A stretch of DNA of 64,000 nt, from assembly GCA_029532415.1 (NCBI GenBank), contig JAQOTA010000052.1, positions 1,860,001 through 1,924,000 of the forward strand, in the 5' to 3' direction. The notes beneath the pieces are model-generated. The model was given only the letters and a program-made list of their open reading frames with translations, did not search any database and was not told the origin of the DNA. This DNA is from Marasmius tenuissimus. Its lineage: Eukaryota > Basidiomycota > Agaricomycetes > Agaricales > Marasmiaceae. This document shows positions 51,119 to 61,444 of the stretch, in pieces; the stretch's first letter is position 1; each line of letters begins with the position of its first letter. Made by a program: the position numbers and the translations under genes.

Positions 51119-52850
51119 TCACCTAGTCGCGTTCACTTTCTTGATCTTCATCCCACCTAATTCCACCATCTCTTTTAATTGGGGATAGGTTCTCTCGAAG
51201 GCTATACGCGGTATATCATATCAGTGCCCACAGCAACATAATCCAAACGTCTAATTTTATGGCTCACAATTGCAAAGTGCCGTCAAGGCGACATTGATTT
51301 GGTGCTGCATCCGACTCGCTTCACCAAAGTCGGATGGGATGAATGGAGGTGGCGCCACGGGTTTGTATATGTTCTGAGACTGTGCCGAAAGAGACTCTGA
51401 CAACGAAGGCCCAGATTTCGCGAGAACTCCATCTTGGATTACGGTGTCGATGACAAGGAGACAACTCTGAAAAGGTCGAATGAGTGCGCCGCGGAATCGT
51501 GAGCCTCATTTCGGTACACACGTCTTCGTTCAGTACGTCTTTGATGTGCCTCAACATAACAGCCCCTTGTTCTGTACTCCAGTCATGCAAGACTGCGAAA
51601 TGGTCTCAGAACGACGCCAGACCGTTCGATGGAAAGAAATGGCATACCTCGCTGCATTACGAAGACGTATTTGCCGCGTCTTTGTTGAGGCTTGAAGAAG
51701 TCTTGCGCTTCGAATTTGACCTTGTTGGAAAGACCCTTTGATTCGATGAAACTCTCAGCGGCTTGTCGAGTTTCGGGGAGGTCCTGCACAATGAACTGCT
51801 TAATTTCGGGATACTTGGCCGCCAACGAGCAACACAGGGTTCCTTGTCCACCGCCAATATCAATGATAGCGTCTTTCCCTTTCGCAATCTCTGCCCAAGG
51901 GAAGTCTGCCACAACACCAGGGTCCGAGGTTGGCCCAACGGCACCCATCCTAGCACGAAATTCAGTTAGAGTTCTAATTCCAGGGTAAGGAACGATACTC
52001 GCGCCAATCCAAAGGCGGCAGCCTCCTTAGGGTCCTTGGTGAGCCAGCCATCGGCACCAAAAAACGGAACTTCGGTCTTGTAGTACAATTGGAATGCGGT
52101 CCGTGACGGGCTGGCACTCTTTCGCCACTCAGAATCGGAGTGGTTAAGCATTTCAGGCAGGCCAATGGAGACCTTATTGAAAAGGTCGTTCCTATTGATG
52201 GTCAGAAAGCTCAACGAGCACTCAACCGTAGGATTGTGCTTACATGTAAGTCGAAAGGTAATATCCAGGTTGGCCATCCTTAATGAGATTACTAGTTCTG
52301 TTGTTCGCAAAGTACCCCGGCTTTGGCTCTCGAAACCATCCCTGAGTAATAAGGAGTCTCAAGACGCGTTCTGGGTCAACAAGTTAAGAGACCGGAAAAC
52401 TGAGAAGAACTCGCAACACACCAATTTTGGATCCGTCCACGCCCGTCTTCTCCTCAATCTCTTTGGTGCTCAAGCCTTCCTCTGACTCGCCCAGCGCACT
52501 GGCCAGTCCGATCTCGGCGGCCAGACGGACACCTGCCACTTCTAAAGTTGCCCAAGTCGTTGCAGACAGAGTATCGTAGGGATTCTGTATGAGCGACTTG
52601 ATCAAACCCTGGTAGAGATTGAGTAAGACTTCATTCAAGGTAAAAGAAGGATGCTAACCAAGCTGGCTAATGCCGTCCTTCGCGCTTCATACATCGCAGG
52701 AGTTGGGAGGTAGGTAATGTCATCTGTCGGGTGAGGCTTTGAGGTATTGAGTGATGGCTCGGGAAGTTTCTGAGCTGCCAACTCGGCCTTGTAGACCTCA
52801 ATAGCCTCGTTGAGAGTCTGCTGAAGGGAGGTTAATTCGGAGAGAGACAT
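51119..52850 (-). CDS. SAM-dependent O-methyltransferase (COMT-like)
   Basis: Multi-exon class I O-methyltransferase. The N-terminal dimerisation part has MSLSELTSLQQTLNEAIEVY, then PYDTLSATTWATLEVAGVRL and LSTKEIEEKTGVDGSKIERV (the last joined over an intron whose in-frame read-through would stop). The catalytic domain has the SAM-binding motif AIIDIGGGQGTLCCSLAAKY, QDLPETRQAAES, then VLHDWSTEQGAVMLRHI with the catalytic-type HDW, LLVIDTVIQDG, and a last exon (to about 51201) with FERTYPQLKEMVELGGMKIK. This matches fungal secondary-metabolite methyltransferases acting on phenolic or polyketide hydroxyls. The substrate is unknown, and no synthase or other biosynthetic gene lies next to it. 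The motifs are intact, so it is probably active. Confidence 0.9.
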
Positions 52851-54721
52851 GTGAAGGTGCAGCAGATGATCTTGGAACTCACCAGCTTTTATACATCGAT
52901 AGTATGTGTTCCTTCACGCCCCTGCAGGTCCCTGCATCTTCTGCAACCCCAAAATTTGACGATATATTAACATCAAAGGCAAATCAAGCGGCTCCAAATG
53001 TCCCTCAAGTCAGATCACCAAGGGACATCCGAGCCAAATCCGAGCGTCGCGTAGTTTTCCCTGGTCGCCGATGGCAGTAGCGATTGACGGGAGAGCCTTC
53101 AGGGTCTAGGGGCGAACGATTGACATTCCAGTTGAAGTAATGCCCTGATAGCTTTTCCTGCCCACTCACCGTCGAAAATGCCTGAATAGAAGTCGCGGCA
53201 CTATGATGGTAGGTCGTGGTTCAATTCCAGGCTGATCCCACGAACTGCCGGATTATGCCGGAGTTGCACGAAAGAGCGAATTAGCGCCTAGCGTCAGTAT
53301 CGTGCATTCTCATGTACTCTGACATGGCGGAGTCGGGCCTCGGCCAAGTGAAAAGTCGTTCGGGTTATTCGGTCAGTCTATCGTCTTTGTCGTCCTGTCG
53401 ACCACCACGAGCCGCGAAGCCGAATCATCCCTGGCGTTGGGCAATGGAAAGTAGGACACTCAATGCCGACCAGCGCCTCGCACCTGGTACAAAATCCCGT
53501 CTCCTTGCCAGCACTGGCAGGAGCGAGTCGGCATCGTTTGGCAGGCTTCCCAGGAGCTCCTCTTTCCACTTCCAGTTTTGTGGCAAGAACAGGACGTACG
53601 TGAGCATCGATCCAACACGATCCCAGACCTGTCTATACCGAGTCTATACTATGAAAGCTCCTGCTAGCAGGGGCCGAATCGGAGCTGGATCCTGCAGCCA
53701 GCATGTTCGTAGCCCATGTCAATATAGTTCTCAGTGGCCCTGCTTGCTGTTACTGCACAGTACAACATGCGACGTATACTGAGGGTAACCGTCGCCCTAA
53801 TTTGTGTCCTGTAGCTCCCCACCCGACGTTGGTTTCAGTCCGCTTCTGGGAGTGACCTTCTTGGACTCACTTGCCCACAGACAAATAGTCGCCCTAGCGT
53901 CAAATGAGTCCCCGCAGGCTAGAGCCAGGTAGGACCCTACAGGACCGAATCCGAGACCCTGCAAAATGGTACTGGAGTCAAACCAACGATGATACACGAG
54001 GGCCCCGGCATTACGCTTGCGAGGTGCGTCAAAAGTGCACATTCCCGATGGCAGATGTCGTTCTCTTGTCCGAGAGTACGGACGCCGATAGCGGAAGAAT
54101 CCACAGGTCCCTTTCCCCGTTCCGGGCATCGATCTCCTTGTTAACCTGCAATATACTTCGGTCGAGACTCGAGTTCATTGCATGTCTACATAGACCAAGT
54201 TCAGAGTCAAATTCACATGTACATAAGAATACACAATGTCACAAACAAACATCCAGAATCGCTCGGCAGATGATCTGGAAAGATCTAATATAGTCACTCG
54301 TAGTTTCATCGACCCTGAACCACTGTCAAATGGCCCTGAGCACACTTTCCTGGTAACGTCCAAGCAAACTTTTAATAAGGTAAAACCGGGAGGTCCCGGC
54401 TACATTCATATTGAACACATCCTCCTCACACCCACACCCTGTCACGGCTCCATCATGCATGTTAGTTGACTCGGGGTTGCTACGAGGCTTCCATGCTTCT
54501 TATCTCCAGGTGTAGTTCCGCAGATGTTCCAGAAACCAGGACATGAGACCGACCTACGCCCACTCATACTTCTAGAAGTCGAAAGCTGTTTGTCCGAGTC
54601 GCAACAGCTCAGTACGACGAACACGGACTGTTTTATCGTCAGAAGAAAAAAAGACGGGAGAAGACTGTGGACGGTCCTGTGTCCGTACTGGTAAACGCCC
54701 ATACGACTCTACCGAATCACA
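52851..54721. other. Long intergenic region, no gene recognised
   Basis: About 1.9 kb between the O-methyltransferase start and the UTP13 stop (both minus). Open frames 53312-53782 (plus) and 53797-54129 (minus) lack motifs, signal peptides and believable introns. A GGTTCAATTCC box near 53219 resembles a tRNA T-arm, but no cloverleaf forms. Confidence 0.4.
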
Positions 54722-57700
54722 TCAGTCCACGTCCATCTCGTCCACTTCACCATCAAACACTCCACCATCCATCTCCGACAACAGGAAGTCCACCATATAG
54801 CTATCCTGTACGAGCTTATCAAGCCTGGCCAGGTGCCTCTCGCTGTAAGGTATGAACCCGTCTATCCACTCTTTCAAGGCAGTCGACCCTGTGGACGCTG
54901 TCAACGACGACTCATTCTCCGAGTCCGCGATCTGAATCTCGTCCGTGAAGGCTTTGACGACGTCTTCCGCGGGCCGCAGTTTGAAGATCGCGTACAGTAC
55001 GGTTTGGGCTACAGTGCTCGTTTTCGCGTTGGCGTTCCAGTCCCGCGCGTATTTGAGAAGTCTCGAGAGATCGGGTCCCGAGAGCGTTCTGAGGACTTCG
55101 TCAACTGCAGGACTTCCGACGAGAGAGGACGAAGCCTCGGAGTCTGGCTCGCTTCCGTCTCTGGAAGACACTTCCTTGAAGAGATTGAAGAGACGGCCGG
55201 GTTGAGCCATCGCCAAAGCTAGCTCGATGGCTCTGCGGTAGTCATGCAAGGATAGGTAGTTTTGGAAATCTTGCTCCCTGTAGTGGTTGTTGGTGGAGTA
55301 AGAAATAGTAATGGATAGTAGTCCTACTCGATACTCACTTGAGGACGAGGTCCGCTCGCTTCTGCTCCTGCTCTTCCTCCTGCTCTTCCGTGCAATCTTC
55401 CCAGAATGTCACGATCGAGTCGGCTGCACCGGACACAATCCGCTTTTCGTCTGTGCTAAGAGCAAGGGCCCATACCTAAATTCTATGTCAGTATCGAGCG
55501 GGGGACCAGTCTTCCCAGTCACTGACCTTGTCCTCATGATTATCCAGGGTCGTCATGCACTCTTCACTCTGCACATTCCACACTTTGACCAGCCCATCTG
55601 ACGCAGAACTGACCATCTGCATCCCCGCGGTCACAAAGTCGACCCTCAGTACAGAATTAGTATGTCCCTCGAAAGTTTTGACACATGAGAAATCCTCCAA
55701 ATTCCATAGCTTTATCGTCTTATCCCCGCTCCCAGTCGCCAGGACCTTCTCCTCCCTTCCAAACCTGACCGTCCACACTCCTCGTTTGTGCCCTTTGCAT
55801 ATCCCAAGGAGCTTTATTGACCCAGCTATCGAGCTCCCTTTTTTGTTGTATTCAATCTCGAATATCTTAGCCGTCCGATCTTGAGAACCCGACACAAGCA
55901 GGCGATTGTTAGGAGACACATCCAGCGAGTTGATGTCCTTGTCGTGAGCCTTATGAGTCACCAGGCTTTTACACTTCACGGCTTCATCGTCCTCGGACAA
56001 CAAAACTCCCTGTACCTCCGAGAGATCCCACATCTTGATCGTCCGATCCTGGCTTCCAGTAAACATGAACGGGAGTCCATCCGTGTCGTCCCCTGTGGTA
56101 TTACGTGCCAAAGCAAGCGCCCCAACGCTCTCAGCGTGGCCTTCGCACACTCCGACGCATCGGTATCCCCACTGATCTGGGTCTTCCGCGGATTGGGGGA
56201 TGGCAGCCCAAAGACGCGCGGATTTGTCTTTGCCACCGCTGGCTAGAACGCGGCCTTGCAGGCCTTTATCCAAGCACAGGACGATATCTTTATGGCCTTC
56301 CAATAACCGTGCGTCCATGTTCATTGTGGAATAGACACGAATGAGAGACGAGTTGGTGGCGAGCGCGACATGGGAGTCGCTGTTTTGGTAAGGAGAGAGG
56401 AAAGTGATGTCGACTATTTCGTCGTTGAACCCGACTAGCTGACGGGTGAGGGAGCGACGAGGGATGGAATGGAAGAGGATGTTTTGGTCGGCATGGACTG
56501 AGACTATCGTTGAACACTGAGGGAGATACCTGAGTAGATAATCAGGATGAGCTCAAGTTGTAAGCCTTCAATAAGGATGGAACATACACGCCATGGACGA
56601 TCTGCCTCTGTTCCTCCATATCCTCAGTCGCTGGTTGAGACTGTTCTTGCCCAAGAGAGAATAGCGCAACTCCCCGCTTCGCGTCCCAAACCTTGACAAC
56701 ACCATTCGAGCCACCCGTAAAGAGCCTCAAGCTCTCAGCACCAGATGCTGAGGCTGACGAACTCGAACTCGAGCTCGCCTCTGCACTTAACAAACCAACA
56801 GCCTCAACGCGCTCCAGCACCGGAATTGTCTTGGCCAAAACCGGCGTGACCGCTTTATCTTTCCCCTTTTTACTGCTCTCCACCGTCGTTTGACGACTTT
56901 TCATAGGCGTCAAATCCCAGACCAGCACCACCGAATCTCTCCCGCCGCTAACGAGCCATTTTCCGTCCGCAGAAACATCCAACCCTCGGGGTACAGAAAC
57001 ATGACCTTCGAGCACCGCGATAGGTTTCGCGCTCTTGTTCTCGGAGAGAAGCTCAAAGACACGTATACGAGTGTCTACGGAGGCGGTGAACAGTTGCATC
57101 GAGTCTTGTCGAGTGAGTGAGGATGAGTCCTGGGGATAATTGAACGCTAGTGCGCTGACGACGCCCCCGTGCCCTTTGAAGACATGCGTAACGTAGCCTT
57201 GTAGAATACTCCAAACTTTGACTACACCATCTGCAGAGCCGGAGGCGAGATAGGTCGATGTAGGATCTGCCTTGCAGACGTGAACAGGTGCATCGTGTGC
57301 TCGTGCAATTACTCGTATTGGATTGATAGTTGAGGGCGACGAGCTAGTGGAGTTTGTGGGTATTTCGAAGACACGAAGCGACAGTGAGGAGGAAAAAACA
57401 AGGAGGTGGGTCGAGGAAGGTGTTATAGCAAGCGAGGTGATTGATTCGGTATCCTGTGGTGGAAAAAAGTCGAAAAAATTTCATTTTAACATCGAATGCC
57501 ACTCACCCCAGCGAATCGACATAGTTGGGTGCCCGTAGCGACTTCTGCGAGCAAAATATCCTCTCCAACACACGTTACTATCTTTTTTCCATCGGGAGTG
57601 ACTGCGACTGGCCCTGAAGTATAGAGCGGTGAAATGGTCTTTGCATTCTTGAATCTGAAGCGGTGATTAGCAGATGAGAGCAGTAAAAGCCAAAAGAAAC

Positions 57701-57742
57701 TAACGCAGTCTTCAGCTTTGGTCTCTTCACTTCCACAGTCAT
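54722..57742 (-). CDS. UTP13: U3 snoRNP WD40 protein UTP13 (TBL3)
   Basis: Component of the UTP-B complex of the small-subunit processome, needed for 18S rRNA maturation in the nucleolus. It starts MTVEVKRPKLKTA, then FKNAKTISPLYTSGPVAVTP after the first intron. Two seven-bladed propellers follow, with repeats such as GSADGVVKVWSI, GRDSVVLVWDL, GGSNGVVKVWDA, GGKDKSARLWAA, GSQDRTIKMWDL, GSQDRTAKIFEI, GSGDKTIKLWNL and SASDGLVKVWNV. The C-terminal Utp13 helical domain contains NYLSLHDYRRAIELALAM, RLFNLFKEV and LRTLSGPDLSRLLKYARDWN. The protein ends with an acidic tail (GEVDEMDVD). A Ser-rich insertion (about ten serines) sits in the first propeller. Domain order and length match TBL3/Utp13, and no part appears to be missing. 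Confidence 0.93.
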
Positions 57743-59620
57743 CGAGGTATCTCACAAGCACCCACAGCGTTCTACAATTTCGAAGAGTGGGTCCTACAAA
57801 GCCCGTGGGAAAACGGGGTTGACGGAAGTTTTATTATTATTGCCTGCCATCTTACTGGACTAGAAGGGACCCATGGCGAAGCCGCCACGCGATAAGATTC
57901 TAAGCTTCAATCCTGCCCATGATCTTTGAAACGATAAAATGTTTTCAATGGCATATTCTCGCTCTCTTACGCTCTTGCAGTTGTTGGTGAGGCTCGTGCA
58001 TCATTTAACTTTCGCCCTCGTTCTGACCCATCTTTGGCGAAGGCATTGTCCCGGCCGTTATCCTCATTGTATTTCTCGGGATATTTGCCCTGTACGCACT
58101 CAAACTGTTGAACTTCAAACTCATCCCAGTGTTCACAACCGTGGCATGTAATTGAAGGTTCCAAGCAAGCACATACTGTATGGTTGTAATCCCAATTCCC
58201 TACTGTTCCTCTATTTCGCTTGCTCCTTGATAGGGCACAGAACCACCATAGAATCATTATTACATTCATTGTAGTTGTGATCTAACCCGAAAATTCGACA
58301 AACCCGTGGTCCATGGGCTAAGTGGACGAACAAAATTCTGGTCAGATATCGAGGAGTAAGAACAGTCCATCCTATTCCACACTCTAATGAATATACGGAT
58401 ATCCATAGAAATACGTCCCAAGGTCAGCCCTACTTGTCCGTAGTGACATCTTGCCCACGACGGGCTGAGTCCGCGAGAATGTCCATAATTGAGGATTTAT
58501 ATGATACCCCTTATGGCTTCAAACGTACAACCCGTTGAGCTTGGAAGTCTCTCGCCGTGGGCGCAACGCTATACCCAGTGAGACCCGCGTCCTGAGATGA
58601 GCCTGCCCTGCCTGCAGTCAGTGAGCAGAGCCTCTGCATCATGTATTCCGTTGTTTTGATGGTGCTTCTGTAGCTTCAAGACTTTGAAAAGTCATGGTGA
58701 TCCGAGTCCGGGATCAACACCGAGCACGGATTGTACCATACAACGGCACTTCAAGAAGGTCGATGAATGGGGAGTCACATCACTGGTTAAGTTCTTCCAC
58801 TGCTTCGCATTGCCAAAGTCTCTTGATCCTGCCATGCACAACCACTCACTACCTCCACATCGTTTTCATACGACTCCAGTGGGGCTCGCTACAACCCTGC
58901 AGAAATCGTAAGTGTCGAGATCAACATGAATTGCCACATCAAGCATCATCACACACGTCGTCGCTCATCAGTCTATAGGCACCCCGGGACTTGGAGGATG
59001 TTATGACGCAGCGCACATAACAGTGAAAGTTTCGTTGTTTGTAGTGTGTTCGAACTTCGCTAGAAATTAGCGTGATCGTCGTCGGAGAACTCACGAAATG
59101 GCCAAGATCATGCAAGCAACACGCAAGAACCCTCTCTGCAAGAATTCCACCGGGAGCTCGACAAAATGTGTGAGGATGGTACGGAAAAGGCAGGCTGAAG
59201 CGCTCAAGAGAGCCCCAGTACCCAGAGGTGGTGGATGGAGGCAAGTGACATTGACAATGACTCTGCGACACGGGTGCCACAGCTACCTCCGGATACGGGA
59301 CCCAAAAACAGCAAGAGGGACGGTGGCAGCCTCCGGCTTACTTGTGGCATTCGAAAAGAACTATTCCCACTGTTTTTTTTTTCCAGTTTTCTATTTAATA
59401 AATCAAGAGGCGGTGCAGGGGACCTCTGTCATTTGTAGAGTAGATAAGGGCGAAAAATTGAACAAAAAAAACAATGAATTCGAGGCGCTGGCAAGATCTG
59501 TAGCTAAAACAACGGTAAGTAAAAAAGGTCCAAGATTACGTTTCTAGTACACTGTAGGTCCTAAAATGATATAGATACAACTCGTGGAGATGTGAGAAAG
59601 GAGGGGAAGTTCAAGAAGAA
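57743..59620. other. Long intergenic region, no gene recognised
   Basis: About 1.9 kb between the UTP13 start and the forkhead stop. Short frames near 57967-58269 (minus) and 59098-59547 (plus) have no support. A T-run lies at about 59372-59382 and an A-run near 59464-59472. A short protein-like stretch around 59090-59190 is noted in the findings. Confidence 0.4.
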
Positions 59621-61052
59621 TCATGATCTCGTCCCAGACGAGTGGTCTGCTTGCCTTTCGAGGTCCCGTATAGCACGCTCTGCCTGCTGAAGGGCCTCTT
59701 GGGACTCTCTCTTCAGCCTGGACTCCTCCGCGGCTAATTTTTCCGCGTCCATCCGCTTGCTAGCCTCTTCTTCAAGAAGCGTTTCCACGTTTCTCAAATT
59801 AGATTTGGCCCTAGAAGCTTCGGCATGTGCTTGTGCGAGTTGATCAGAAAGTCGAATAGATAACTGGACGGCATCATTCGCCTGTTGCCGTAGAGCTGCT
59901 ACTTCGTTCTGGAGTTTTTCAATGGTCGCGTAAGCATTCCCGTCCAGCGCAGAATTTACTCCTCCAGTGGGATACGGCGTGAGGCCCACCAATGAGGAAC
60001 GACGCTCGAAGGGGTGCATGATCTGGCTGTCCCTGTCTTCGTCACTGTCTAATTCATCCTCTGATCGGCCGTGCATGTGAACATCACCTGCACATGACAA
60101 TGAGTTGAATATGTTAAAGAATATCGACAGAGGGGACTTTGATGACAGTATACACTTACTGTTGTTTGTACCGGATGACGATCCTGTAAGTGGTGGTGGC
60201 TCCGAATCTTTGCGCGGCCTACCCCGGCGGTTGAGGTCAAGCTCCTGGGTTGTCGGAGCGGGAGCAGAAGCAGGAGGAGGGGCAGCGGGAGTGAGTGCTG
60301 GGGGTGGTGGTGGTGCATCTTTATTTTTATTCGGACGTCCTCTCTTGCGCGGGCGTTTCGTGCCCGGGGGTGCTGCCAAATTTACGGTCCAATATGATCC
60401 AAAACCAGGATCCGTGACCGGTCGAGGTTGTCGTTCAAATAAACGGTTGAGAGAAAGGTGGTGTCGCACGGATTGCTGTAGACAGGAAACATGAGATCAA
60501 TCAATCTGTCGATGGAGGAGATAAGATACCAGACGCACTTTCCAAGTCTGACCTGCTGTTCGATAATAGGCATACTTCCCCTCCATAGCTGCGTATATCT
60601 CACGAATCGTCAATCGTTTTCTGGGACTGCCGAGAATAGCACAACGCAAGATGACGGGCAGAGTATGTTGAGGCCGCCCTTCCGTATCTGGAAGACATGC
60701 AAGAGTATCTGGGCAATTTGGGTGTGGTTTATGGTCGGGATTGTGAGGAATGTTTGGGACGTGAATATCTTCTGCATGCTCCTCTTCCTGACCAGGGTCG
60801 TCCTCGACTGGCATGTCCTCCGCATTTATATCCTCCTCTTCTTGTTGTTCTTCGGGCTGTGCGTGCGTTTCTTCACTTGCAGTGGAGTCAGGAGATGACG
60901 GCGCCTCTGGGTGTGAATGCAGAGGAGAGGGTTCTTGTTCTGTCGGGGACCTACATAGAACCATTAGAGCCAATTTTCGTACACCAGCAGAATACATACA
61001 AGACAGGCAGGCGTCGATTGACAGGATTGAGGAGATTGCTGAGGCTGGACAT
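59621..61052 (-). CDS. Forkhead transcription factor with AT-hooks and coiled coil
   Basis: Four exons (61000-61052, 60539-60950, 60160-60475, 59621-60087) give 415 residues. It starts MSSLSNLLNPVNRRLPVL, followed by an acidic stretch (EEQQEEEDINAEDMP). The winged-helix domain has RPQHTLPVILRCAILGSP, LTIREIYAAMEGKYAYYRTA and, after an intron, the recognition helix QSVRHHLSLNRLFER with the classic RHxLSLN core. Two AT-hook-like motifs follow (KRGRPNKNK, RRGRPRKD) around a Pro/Ala run. The C-terminal third is a long coiled coil (IEKLQNEVAALRQQANDA to the end), probably for dimerisation. Yeast forkheads with this layout regulate cell-cycle genes; no FHA domain is seen, so it is not a direct FKH1/2 counterpart. 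Target genes are unknown. Confidence 0.88.
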
Positions 61053-61444
61053 AGTGGGAGGAGATCAGGGCATGGGAAAATTGAGCAAGGCGGTCGCAGT
61101 TGGGCTTTATGTGAATTGTTGTGGGTCCCACCGGTGACAACTTGTTGTTACGTATTGACGCATTGTTCGCTGAATTACAATCAGAAATCTGGATCGATCA
61201 ATCATATGGGCCCTTTGCCGCCAGACTGACTCGACAGCTCCCCGCCCCGAATCACCTGCCCTCGCTCGGTATAGCAAATCTCGTCCATTCTCTCACGAAA
61301 CAGCACATTGTATCTCGAAATAGGTAACTTTGTTTACACGCTGAGGGCGCATGTCGACTATAATACAAAACAATTACCACATTAACTACAACACACTACT
61401 CTACAAGATCAGCTAGATGAGACTACAGTTTGGTTGTTTTTGAA
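61053..61444. other. Intergenic, forkhead promoter side
   Basis: 392 bases between the forkhead start and the stop of the Zn-cluster-type regulator (both minus). No further feature seen. Confidence 0.5.

Noticed and set aside
53210..53240. GGTTCAATTCC box resembling a tRNA T-arm
   Set aside because: Only four of five stem pairs form, and no D-arm, anticodon arm or acceptor stem can be built upstream.
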